DNA of 7,029 nt from positions 13,957-20,985 of the forward strand of contig JALVPA010000016.1 of assembly GCA_027026055.1 (NCBI GenBank), written 5' to 3'. The notes under the pieces were generated by a model that saw nothing but the letters and a program-made list of their open reading frames with translations, searched no databases and was not told the origin of the DNA. This document shows positions 1 to 6,248 of the stretch, one piece after another. The stretch is from Campylobacteraceae bacterium. GTDB taxonomy: Bacteria > Campylobacterota > Campylobacteria > Campylobacterales > Sulfurovaceae. Both the position numbers and the translations under genes were made by a program. Each line of letters starts with the position of its first letter. Position 1 is the stretch's first letter.

Positions 1-1277
1 GGTTCGTTCGACAACATCGGTTTTTCTTCGTACGGAGTACGTTCTTCGGATACGGATGTTTTGCCAAGATCGATATCGGCAAGCGTATCATGTTGCACTT
101 TCGAATGCAACATTTCTTGCTTATAGTTTATCTCGTACTCCGTGTGTTTGCCAGCTTGATAAAGGAGCAATCCCACGATCGTAGAGAAAGCGGGATCTTT
201 CATTTCGTCGAACATTCCATCGATCTCTTTGGGCTTGGCGATACGTACGGGCATGCCCGGAAATATAGATTGTGCCAATTCGCGAATCCCTTTGAGTTTA
301 GTCATACCGCCCGTTAGAACGATACCCGCTCCGATCTGTTCTTGAAGTGCGGATTTTTCGAGTGACTTCGCCAAAAGCAAAAGCGCCTCTTCGACACGAG
401 CGAATATGACGGAACGCACGACGTCCAGAGATACCTGATTTCGGTTTTCTTCATCACCGATGATCGGCAACTCTATCACTTCGTTTTCGGAGGAGGTAAG
501 GTTGCCGTATCGTATTTTGACGTTTTCCGCTACTTGCAACGGAGTATGCAACGCCATCGACAAATCGTTGGTGATATGATTCGAGCCGACTCCTAAAAAG
601 TCGTTGTAACGTATCGAATTTCCGACATGTACGACCAGATTGCTGGTTTGTCCGCCGAGATCGATAACGGCGACCCCCATCTCTTTTTCGTCGTCGTTGA
701 TGACGGCAATGGCGGAGGCGTATCCGCTAAGGACAATACCGTCGATCTCCACTCCAGCGGATCGTACTGCTTTTTTAAGGTTGGAAAGGTTCGATTTTTG
801 CGTCATGATGATGTTGACATCCGCTTCGAGTCTGCTGGCGTTCATGCCGAAAGGATCTTCGATGAAGTCCTGATCGTCGACCCTGAAGTTATAGGGAAGC
901 ACATGGATCACTTCGTATTCGTTCGGTACGTTGGCGTTGTAAAGCGCCGTTTGCATGACGCGATTGATCTCTTTGACGGAGATGTCTTTGTGCGGTATAT
1001 TGACGATACCGGTGGAGTTAAGGCTTTTCGCATAGGCGTTGGAGATGGAAACGGTGGCGTTTCCGATAGTGCTTCCCGCAATTCTTCGGGCATCGTTGAC
1101 CGCCTTTTTGATGGCGCGAGAGGCGAGTTCGATATTGGTTATGATGCCTTTTTTGATTCCTTGGGATTTTGCGAGACCGTGACCGAGTATCTGTAGTGCA
1201 CCGTCTTCTTCTTTTTTTGCGATGAGTGCACAGATTTTGGTCGAGCCTATGTCGATAGCAAGGAATGTTTCACTCAA
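1..1277 (-). CDS. ftsA: Cell division protein FtsA (actin-like Z-ring anchor), 3' end outside window
   Basis: FtsA is a cytoplasmic actin/Hsp70-fold ATP-binding protein that tethers FtsZ polymers to the membrane and recruits later division proteins. I translated the minus strand codon by codon from 1277: 425 complete codons stay open to position 3. Visible motifs are the phosphate-1 loop IDIGST (residues 8-13), the phosphate-2 motif DLGGQT (206-211) and the adenosine-binding stretch around LTGGM (321-325). Residues after about 370 look like the variable, polar linker that precedes the C-terminal amphipathic membrane helix, which lies outside the window. The start is TTG at 1277, giving MSETFLAIDIGST. 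It has a strong GGGAGG Shine-Dalgarno at 1292-1287, and no upstream ATG could serve. The gene overlaps the upstream chaperone-like gene by four bases. Family identity is near certain. Only the start codon choice carries mild doubt. Confidence 0.96.
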   Translation of the reverse strand, partial: MSETFLAIDIGSTKICALIAKKEEDGALQILGHGLAKSQGIKKGIITNIELASRAIKKAVNDARRIAGSTIGNATVSISNAYAKSLNSTGIVNIPHKDISVKEINRVMQTALYNANVPNEYEVIHVLPYNFRVDDQDFIEDPFGMNASRLEADVNIIMTQKSNLSNLKKAVRSAGVEIDGIVLSGYASAIAVINDDEKEMGVAVIDLGGQTSNLVVHVGNSIRYNDFLGVGSNHITNDLSMALHTPLQVAENVKIRYGNLTSSENEVIELPIIGDEENRNQVSLDVVRSVIFARVEEALLLLAKSLEKSALQEQIGAGIVLTGGMTKLKGIRELAQSIFPGMPVRIAKPKEIDGMFDEMKDPAFSTIVGLLLYQAGKHTEYEINYKQEMLHSKVQHDTLADIDLGKTSVSEERTPYEEKPMLSNE

Positions 1278-2749
1278 TTTACGAGTCCTCCCATGTACAC
1301 TTCCGTAGGATAACGTTTACTCAATATGTCAATTAAATGCTCGTCGAAAATCCCTTGCTTTGTCTTATTGACAGTCGCATTGATATCAAGCGATGTAATC
1401 TCCGTTTGAGGGATTAACGTTTGCTTCGAGATTCGGTATACGATATGTTTGTTTTGTAATCTAATAATACCTTTTTCTTTTAAAGATGTAAAGAGATTTT
1501 GTAAAAATTGTAAACTTTCGGTTCGATTTAACCCTTTTACTTTGTCAATATCACGTATGGTGACACGTTCGAGATGATATTCGCTATTTTCCATTATGTT
1601 TTGAAGATATTTCTGTGCCGCTTCATCAAGGGCTTTTTCTTTGAGTAGTCGGTTGTAGAGCGGTAATAGTGCGGGTTTGGCTTCTTCGAAGGACATCGTA
1701 CGGGGAGGGAAGATTTCTCGGATCGTTACCGTGGCATATCGCTCTTCAACGCGTTTGGGTTTGAGAATGTCGCCTTTGTGCGCGATTTTGATTTCGTTCC
1801 ACAGCGATTCGGAAAGCTTAGGATCGCCATACGCCAACTCCACCGTTTCGTCGGCTTCACGCTTGCCTTTTTTAAAATCGATATAGGCTTTTTGGGCGAT
1901 TTTTTTGCTTTTTTTGAGTTTGAGATCGTGTCTCAACGCCTCTTTCGCTTTTTCGAAAGGAAGGATTTTGCCGGATTCGTCGGTATAGTTGAAACTGTTT
2001 TCTTGATAAAAGGCGAAGAGTTCCTTTTTATCGATTTCGGCGGCATCGCCCGGCGTCCAAACGATAGCGAGACGGAAGCGTTCGGGTGTTTTGAACTCCT
2101 CTTTATGCTGTTGCCAATACGCTCGCAACCCTTTTTCGTCGACGGTGACGTTGATATCGTCGGGTGTGAGAATCGTATAAGCGATGTCGTCGGCAATACG
2201 CATTGCGGCGGAAATGCTTTCTACCTCCAAAGACAAAGGAGGCAGGTGCAAAAGTTTGAGCGTTTTGTCGATAAGGAGTTGATCGTGAAGCATCTCTTCG
2301 AATGTCGCGGCCTTCAAGCGTCTGTTGGAAAGGTAGGCGTCATAGACTTTTTTGTCGAAACGGCCTTGCGTTTGAAACGCGGGTATCTTTGCTAATTCGG
2401 ACGCTACCTCTTCGTCGGTAACGATAATGCCGAGCTCTTCGGCGTAGTTGAGTATCAACGCTTGGGTTTGAAGTATGGAGAAGGCTTGTTGTGCAAGACC
2501 CATCTCTTTGGCTTTGGCGTCGTCGAATTGACCGGGAAACATCGCCGCATATTTCTGGTAGAGATCGGAGTAAGTCATATTGAGGCGTTTTTGGGAGATT
2601 TCCACATTGCCTACCGCGGCGACGTTGCCTGCCTTGGAACCGAAACTATAGCTTCCCCAGCCTACGAAACCTGCGCCGATAAAAGCGACGGTCGAGACCC
2701 ATATGGTCCATACGAGATATTTGTTGTGCTTTTGCATCCAGCCGATCAT
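1274..2749 (-). CDS. Membrane-anchored periplasmic PpiD/SurA-N-like chaperone, no recognisable parvulin core
   Basis: The 491-residue product begins with a short cytoplasmic stretch and one hydrophobic segment (about residues 11-33, no cleavage motif), so it is probably an inner-membrane-anchored protein facing the periplasm, like E. coli PpiD. Residues about 41-170 resemble the SurA/PpiD N-terminal chaperone domain: a GNVEIS-type start, long helices, and a GRFDKKVYDAYL motif (129-140) matching the usual 'G.FD...Y' signature. The middle has the FKTPERFR element (219-226) that normally leads into a parvulin domain, but I cannot find the parvulin catalytic core. Two similar helical hairpins starting PFEKAK (264) and SFEEAK (353) follow. 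The family is usually annotated 'peptidylprolyl isomerase' in Campylobacterota, but a chaperone role without isomerase activity is more likely here. The start ATG at 2749 has a weak AAGG seven bases upstream. It precedes and overlaps ftsA. From about 1320 to 1560 the DNA is markedly AT-rich. Confidence 0.85.
   Translation of the reverse strand: MIGWMQKHNKYLVWTIWVSTVAFIGAGFVGWGSYSFGSKAGNVAAVGNVEISQKRLNMTYSDLYQKYAAMFPGQFDDAKAKEMGLAQQAFSILQTQALILNYAEELGIIVTDEEVASELAKIPAFQTQGRFDKKVYDAYLSNRRLKAATFEEMLHDQLLIDKTLKLLHLPPLSLEVESISAAMRIADDIAYTILTPDDINVTVDEKGLRAYWQQHKEEFKTPERFRLAIVWTPGDAAEIDKKELFAFYQENSFNYTDESGKILPFEKAKEALRHDLKLKKSKKIAQKAYIDFKKGKREADETVELAYGDPKLSESLWNEIKIAHKGDILKPKRVEERYATVTIREIFPPRTMSFEEAKPALLPLYNRLLKEKALDEAAQKYLQNIMENSEYHLERVTIRDIDKVKGLNRTESLQFLQNLFTSLKEKGIIRLQNKHIVYRISKQTLIPQTEITSLDINATVNKTKQGIFDEHLIDILSKRYPTEVYMGGLVN
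1287..1292 (-). promoter_or_regulatory. Shine-Dalgarno of ftsA, inside the upstream gene
   Basis: Read on the minus strand this is GGGAGG, about nine bases before the TTG start at 1277. It lies within the last codons of the upstream gene. The strong site supports a non-ATG start and suggests that ribosomes ending the upstream gene at 1274 re-initiate on ftsA. Confidence 0.75.
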
Positions 2750-2824
2750 GTCAATGCCTTAATGGAAAAATTTGTAATATTTTAGTAAAGTTCCGGTTAA
2801 TACCCCATGAAGCGAAAGGTCAAA
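2750..2824. promoter_or_regulatory. Divergent promoter region between the chaperone-ftsA unit and bioA
   Basis: This 75-base gap between two divergently read genes must carry both promoters. It is AT-rich in its middle. For the plus strand a TAATAT at 2775-2780 could be a -10 element, which would place the transcript start near 2787. On the minus strand a TAAAAT at 2784-2779 overlaps it. I see no good -35 match for either, so the exact promoters are not assigned. GAAAGG at 2814-2819 is the likely bioA ribosome binding site. Confidence 0.5.
2814..2819 (+). promoter_or_regulatory. Shine-Dalgarno deciding the bioA start
   Basis: GAAAGG lies five bases before ATG 2825. The alternative ATG at 2807 is preceded only by AT- and C-rich sequence. 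This favours the 435-residue form, which starts MEPSND. Confidence 0.6.
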
Positions 2825-4132
2825 ATGGAACCCTCCAACGATATCTTGATGCAAAGAGATTTACACCGTATCTGGCATCCGTGTACGCAGATGAAAGATC
2901 ACGAGACCCTGCCGTTGGTTCCGATACGCTCTGGCAAAGGGATCTATCTTTACGATTTCGACGGCAACGCCTATATCGATGCGATAAGTTCGTGGTGGGT
3001 CAACCTCTTCGGTCATGCCAACGAACATATCAACACCGCGGTAAAACGTCAACTCGATATGCTCGAACATGTACTTTTGGCAGGATTTACCCACGAACCC
3101 GCGGTTCGCCTTGCCGAAAAGCTCGTCGAAATAACGCCCAAAGGTCTTGAAAAGGTCTTTTATGTCGATAACGGATCGAGTGCTATCGAAGCGGCATTGA
3201 AGATGAGTTATCACTATTTTCGCAACAAAGGAGAGGAGCGTTCGCTCTTTTTGTCGTTGACAAACTCCTATCACGGCGAGACGCTGGGAGCGCTTTCGGT
3301 GGGTGACGTCGCACTTTACAAAGAGACGTACGAGCCTTTGCTGATTCGTAATAGACAAGTGCCCGTCCCGAAAGACGCGACGAAAGAATCGGCCGAAGAG
3401 GCGGCGGCGGTATTGGAAGCGACATTGAAACGCTACGGCGAGGAGATAGCCGCCATGATAGTCGAACCTTTGGTGCAAGGGGCGGGCGGAATGCATATGT
3501 ATCATCCGCACTATTTGAGCGAAGCGCGTCGGTTGACAAAAGAGTACGGTATTCATCTGATTGCCGACGAAATTATGACGGGATTCGGGCGTACGGGGAC
3601 GATGTTTGCGTGCGAACAAGCCGAGATCTCTCCCGATTTTATGGCACTTTCGAAAGGTTTGACGGGAGGGTATCTTCCTTTGTCTGTTGTCATGACAACA
3701 GATGAGGTTTACAGTGCATTTTATTGCGACTATACCGAATACAAAGCCTTTTTGCATTCGCACAGTTATACGGGTAACCCTCTGGCGTGTACGGCGGCAT
3801 TGGCTTCGTTGGAGCTTTTCGAAGAAGGAGATTATCTCGAGCGAAACCGTACGATTTCCCGCTATATCGGCGAAAAGCTGAAGCGATTCGAGTCTTTGTC
3901 CAATGTCAAAGAGGTGCGACAATGCGGTATGATAGCGGCGGTAGAGATGCAAGGTTACGATCCGGTCGAAAGAAAAGGACTGGAAGTGTACAAATACGGA
4001 CTCGAACACGGCGTGCTACTCAGACCGCTCGGTAACGTTATCTATTTTATGCCGCCGTACATTATCCTCGAAGAGGAGATAGACGTCATGACGGCCGTAG
4101 CGTACAACGCTATCGCAAAACTGATAAACTAA
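2825..4132 (+). CDS. bioA: Adenosylmethionine-8-amino-7-oxononanoate aminotransferase (DAPA synthase, BioA)
   Basis: BioA is a cytoplasmic PLP-dependent class III aminotransferase that converts KAPA to 7,8-diaminopelargonate with S-adenosylmethionine as amino donor, in biotin synthesis. The 435-residue length matches the E. coli enzyme (about 429). The N-terminal WHPCTQM is the BioA substrate-pocket signature. DNGSSAIEAALK is the PLP phosphate-binding turn, and NSYHGETLGALS is the cofactor-stacking segment. ADEIMTGFGRTG (247-258) contributes D248 to the pyridine nitrogen, and LSKGLTGG contains the Schiff-base lysine K277. The 29-residue D-K spacing equals that of E. coli (D245/K274). HSYTGNPLACTAA follows as expected. 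I chose ATG 2825 because GAAAGG lies five bases upstream. An in-frame ATG at 2807 adds six residues but has no Shine-Dalgarno. No other bio gene is adjacent, so it is probably a single-gene transcript divergent from the ftsA unit. Confidence 0.96.
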   Translation: MEPSNDILMQRDLHRIWHPCTQMKDHETLPLVPIRSGKGIYLYDFDGNAYIDAISSWWVNLFGHANEHINTAVKRQLDMLEHVLLAGFTHEPAVRLAEKLVEITPKGLEKVFYVDNGSSAIEAALKMSYHYFRNKGEERSLFLSLTNSYHGETLGALSVGDVALYKETYEPLLIRNRQVPVPKDATKESAEEAAAVLEATLKRYGEEIAAMIVEPLVQGAGGMHMYHPHYLSEARRLTKEYGIHLIADEIMTGFGRTGTMFACEQAEISPDFMALSKGLTGGYLPLSVVMTTDEVYSAFYCDYTEYKAFLHSHSYTGNPLACTAALASLELFEEGDYLERNRTISRYIGEKLKRFESLSNVKEVRQCGMIAAVEMQGYDPVERKGLEVYKYGLEHGVLLRPLGNVIYFMPPYIILEEEIDVMTAVAYNAIAKLIN

Positions 4133-5247
4133 CTTCGAAAAAGGCGTTTGAGAGGGTTGCGAAGGATGCCGTGAAGTCGCAGATAGTGTTCTTGCGCTCG
4201 TGAGATGCCCGCTTTCATCGCGGCACGATAGAGCGAAAGCGCGCGTTGCGGATCTTTTTTCGTTTCGGTGCCCGTTTCGTAAAACTGCGCCAGATCGCAC
4301 ATCGCTTCGGGATGGTTCTCCTCTTCGGCAAGTTTGTAGAGCATATCGAACGCCTCTTTCGGATCGGCTTGGATCAATTCGCCTTTATAGCGTTCTCTGG
4401 CGAGAATGTAACGTGCGTAGGGCGATTCGGTCGAAGCCAAAAGCAAAAGCAGTGCCGCCGCTTCGGCAAGCTTACCTTCATCACGCAGTGCAAAGATTTT
4501 GTCCACATACTCTTCGACGATCGTTTCGGTGTATCCCTCCAACGCGATTTGGTTGCTAAGTCGTTTGAACTCTTCATCGTAAGCGGTAGGGAGATGATGG
4601 GGACGATAATGCGATACCGCGGTTTGAAACTTTTGATCGATATAGGCGATAGGGGGATAGGTGCGGATTTCGTTTCGAATCGGTTTGAGTTCGAAAAGGG
4701 CATTGTGCGTCTCCTCTTCGTTGTCGATGTCGGAGGTGAGAATCTCCCAATCCGATGTCAAATCGACGGAAATATTGTCAAGGTTATTTGAAGAGGGATG
4801 CGAAAGGCTCTCTTCGGTTTTTTGTTTTGTCGCTTGAGGTATTTTTCTCTCACTGACATCGGACGTCTCCGTATCGGGAGAGAGCGTATCCGTTTCGACC
4901 GTTTCGTCGATTTTGAGAAACGAATCGAAAGAAATGGTATCGGCGGTATCCTGTGAGGTTTTGTCGTGATCGTTTTCGACCTTAAAAAGATCGAACTCTT
5001 CGATCAAAGCGCGTTCCTCTTCTTCTTGTGTTCGACGGATAATCTCTTCGGGAGGATTTTCGATATAGTCGATAATGAGCGGTTGTGTTTGGGCGTAGTT
5101 TTCCGACTGTAACCCTTTTACGATTTTTTCGATACGCGGATCGGTCATCAAAGGTGTCAACTTGAGTGTTTGCAATCTGACGGTTTCGCTATCTCCAATA
5201 GAGATGGCGAGATTGATGATTTGCAGCCGTTTTTGGGTCTGATTCAT
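4129..5247 (-). CDS. Sel1/TPR-repeat protein with acidic linker, function unknown
   Basis: The 372-residue product has no signal peptide or membrane segment and is probably cytoplasmic. Residues 1-90 form a predicted helical N-terminal region ending in a run of acidic residues (EEEERALIEEF). Residues about 91-185 are a low-complexity, Ser/Thr/Asp/Glu-rich linker that is probably disordered. Residues about 225-350 are helical repeats, with two Sel1-like units near 275-311 (ending AFDMLYKLAEEE) and 312-349 (AMCDLAQFYETG, ALSLYRAAMKAG). The tail is basic (NPLKRLFRS). Sel1 repeats usually mediate protein-protein contacts, so an adaptor role is inferred, but I cannot name a partner. The start at 5247 (MNQTQKRL) has AAGG eight bases upstream. 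The frame is open further up to an ATG at 5319, but that extension is Cys/Tyr-rich and overlaps other ORFs, so I rejected it. The stop overlaps the bioA stop by four bases in convergent orientation, leaving no room for a terminator. Confidence 0.82.
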   Translation of the reverse strand: MNQTQKRLQIINLAISIGDSETVRLQTLKLTPLMTDPRIEKIVKGLQSENYAQTQPLIIDYIENPPEEIIRRTQEEEERALIEEFDLFKVENDHDKTSQDTADTISFDSFLKIDETVETDTLSPDTETSDVSERKIPQATKQKTEESLSHPSSNNLDNISVDLTSDWEILTSDIDNEEETHNALFELKPIRNEIRTYPPIAYIDQKFQTAVSHYRPHHLPTAYDEEFKRLSNQIALEGYTETIVEEYVDKIFALRDEGKLAEAAALLLLLASTESPYARYILARERYKGELIQADPKEAFDMLYKLAEEENHPEAMCDLAQFYETGTETKKDPQRALSLYRAAMKAGISRAQEHYLRLHGILRNPLKRLFRS

Positions 5248-5581
5248 GGTGTCGCCCTTACAATAAATGTAAACCGAAGAAAGTATATCGTAAAGTTGCT
5301 TTTGTTCGCAGAGGCGCATTTGAGTCTATTTCCGTCAAGACGGTGTCGATTTTGTCGACGATGCTTTGAACGGCTTGAGGGTAAGTTGAGAGTTTCTTTT
5401 CCACTTTCGGGGTGAGGGCCGTACGTCCAAAACGATTTTGATCATTTCTAATTTCGCTTTGATGATTTCGATCAACATCCGTGTTTGCATAGTCCCTCCA
5501 TGCGAAATAATAAGTGATTTTCTTCGTCAATATCGAACATGGCGTCCCTCTTCTTAAAATTATTTAAAATCGACAGATTTA
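5248..5581. other. 334-base stretch without an intact recognisable gene
   Basis: Between the repeat protein and the aldolase-fold gene the minus strand carries only short ORFs in different frames, described in the separate entry for the possible broken gene. The part next to the aldolase gene (5551-5581) is AT-rich, with the heptamer TTAAAAT at 5554-5560 and 5564-5570. This could be promoter sequence for minus-strand transcription. No terminator hairpin or RNA gene is evident. Confidence 0.5.
5258..5540 (-). pseudogene. Possible frameshifted small gene (three overlapping short reading frames)
   Basis: On the minus strand three frames take turns in looking protein-like. ATG 5540 (after GAGGG) gives 22 residues, starting MFDIDEENH, and stops at 5472. 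ATG 5490 follows a strong GGAGGG. Its frame starts MQTRMLIEIIKAKLEMIKIV, an amphipathic-helix pattern with codons typical of neighbouring genes, then turns Pro/Arg-rich and stops at 5335. A third frame, open from 5530 to 5258, looks coding only in its second half (VEKKLSTYPQAV, IVDKIDTVLTEID). Joining the second to the third needs one base added, for example in the CCCC run at 5412-5409. That would give a small helical protein of about 75-80 residues. This could be a decayed gene, an assembly indel, or chance ORFs. I do not recognise the family. A 90-residue ORF from TTG 5530 to 5258 is the annotation a gene caller might choose instead. Confidence 0.35.
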
Positions 5582-6154
5582 TTAATAAATAGAGGAGAGC
5601 GCCAAAAGTCGGCAACTGTTTTCGAGGATGGCTATCTTTTTCGCCATTTCCGTGATATCCCGATCGTAAGAGATGAGACCGAAACCGCGAATCAAAAGCA
5701 GATGGGTCTCGTGCGTGTTGAAAAAGCGCGCCACTTCGTAGGGAGCTCGTTCCATCCAGTCGTCGAAGTGTTTCGGATCGTAGATGTGTACTTCTTTGAG
5801 GATTTGCTGACCGTAATAATCCTTAGGTTGGACTTTACCGTGTTTGAGAGAGTAGGAGACACTGTAAGGCGGCATTGTATAGCAGACGAACTTTGCGTTG
5901 GGAAGGGTTTCGTAAAGATGTTCGTGGATATGCACGTCACTACTTGCCAAGCTCCAGCGATAATCGCGCTTGTTACAATCAAGTCGCACCAATCCCTCTT
6001 CGTCGATCTGATCCAAAATGGTCTCTTTGGTATTGATGATAAAGCTGCCCGTATCGATACGAGCGGAAATGGATCCGTGATAAACGCCGAAAAAGTTTTT
6101 TTCGAAAAGAGAGTGCGAAACGTGTTTGATGGCTTCGATAAGATGTTTGTCCAT
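5582..6154 (-). CDS. Class II aldolase/adducin-fold protein lacking the canonical metal ligands
   Basis: The 190-residue length and pattern fit the class II aldolase/adducin N-terminal fold (FucA, AraD, MtnB relatives), with no signal peptide. The N-terminal GSISAR segment (27-32) aligns with the usual GN(V/I)S.R, and SSD (71-73) aligns with the SSE that carries the catalytic glutamate. The metal site is absent. The usual HTHPPY becomes YTMPPY (92-97), so both histidines are Tyr92 and Met94. The third histidine of the R(N/G)HG motif is Phe158 in RGFG. The phosphate-binding TPSG-type turn is also changed (TKE, about 42-44). An unusual HIHEH cluster sits at 75-79. Known family enzymes need the histidine-bound metal, so activity as a normal aldolase is unlikely. 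A binding or structural role, as in adducin, is inferred. ATG 6154 follows AAAGG by nine bases. The gene is divergent from rsmH. Confidence 0.85.
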   Translation of the reverse strand: MDKHLIEAIKHVSHSLFEKNFFGVYHGSISARIDTGSFIINTKETILDQIDEEGLVRLDCNKRDYRWSLASSDVHIHEHLYETLPNAKFVCYTMPPYSVSYSLKHGKVQPKDYYGQQILKEVHIYDPKHFDDWMERAPYEVARFFNTHETHLLLIRGFGLISYDRDITEMAKKIAILENSCRLLALSSIY

Positions 6155-6181
6155 ACGAAGAAACCTTTATTAGGATTAATT

Positions 6182-6194
6182 CGTTATTATAACG
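6182..6194. repeat. Perfect inverted repeat CGTTAT-T-ATAACG at the divergent -10
   Basis: The six-base arms at 6182-6187 and 6189-6194 are exactly complementary around one central T. The arms contain the minus-strand TATAAT and a plus-strand TATTAT. The site may simply be two back-to-back -10 boxes, or a small operator. No poly-T tract follows, so it is not a terminator. Confidence 0.55.
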
Positions 6195-6197
6195 GGG

Positions 6198-6218
6198 AAA
6201 TTAGAAATTAGAAATTAG
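6198..6218 (+). repeat. Three perfect tandem copies of the heptamer AAATTAG
   Basis: AAATTAG occurs at 6198-6204, 6205-6211 and 6212-6218, and a partial fourth copy begins AAAT at 6219. The array lies between the TATAAT of the aldolase-fold gene and the rsmH ribosome binding site, where one promoter's spacer or -35 would be. Seven-base units can gain or lose copies by slipped-strand mispairing, so copy number could vary and alter promoter spacing. Confidence 0.8.
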
Positions 6219-6248
6219 AAATCTAAAATTTTGGGAAGGATCGGTTTG

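Larger units (their letters stand above)
6155..6248. promoter_or_regulatory. Divergent promoter region between the aldolase-fold gene and rsmH
   Basis: This 94-base gap separates two divergent starts. On the minus strand a perfect TATAAT lies at 6191-6186, followed by AAAGG as the ribosome binding site for ATG 6154. The -35 position that suits it falls inside a 7-base tandem repeat (6198-6218) and reads TTTCTA, a weak match. The TATAAT sits inside a perfect inverted repeat, CGTTAT-T-ATAACG, at 6182-6194. On the plus strand the same palindrome offers TATTAT at 6185-6190 as a -10 for rsmH. GGAAGGA at 6234-6240 is the rsmH ribosome binding site, eight bases before GTG 6249. Confidence 0.6.

Noticed and set aside
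627..1196. A 189-codon plus-strand frame within the ftsA region
   Set aside because: It is a shadow of ftsA, which I translated without interruption on the minus strand through all its ATP-binding motifs.
2772..2803. Possible BirA-type biotin operator upstream of bioA (TTGTAATAT, 14 bases, GGTTAATAC)
   Set aside because: Each half matches only about six of nine consensus positions, and the left half is also the best -10 candidate. Campylobacterota BirA proteins that I know of lack the DNA-binding domain, so this is probably coincidence.
2861..4009. A 382-codon open frame antisense to bioA
   Set aside because: It lies wholly opposite a clearly identified enzyme gene. Its translation is rich in Arg, Cys and Phe with no family motif, as expected for a shadow frame of a codon-biased gene.
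5248..5319. N-terminal extension of the Sel1-repeat protein from ATG 5319
   Set aside because: The extra 24 residues are Cys/Tyr-rich, unlike the rest of the protein, and overlap other short frames. ATG 5247 has a better placed ribosome binding site.
5554..5570. Two TTAAAAT heptamers ten bases apart as a repeat array
   Set aside because: Only two copies occur in a very AT-rich stretch, so chance is a sufficient explanation. At most it is promoter-like sequence.
5702..6211. A 169-codon plus-strand frame opposite the aldolase-fold gene
   Set aside because: It is antisense to a gene with recognisable family motifs, has no good ribosome binding site, and its protein lacks any family resemblance.
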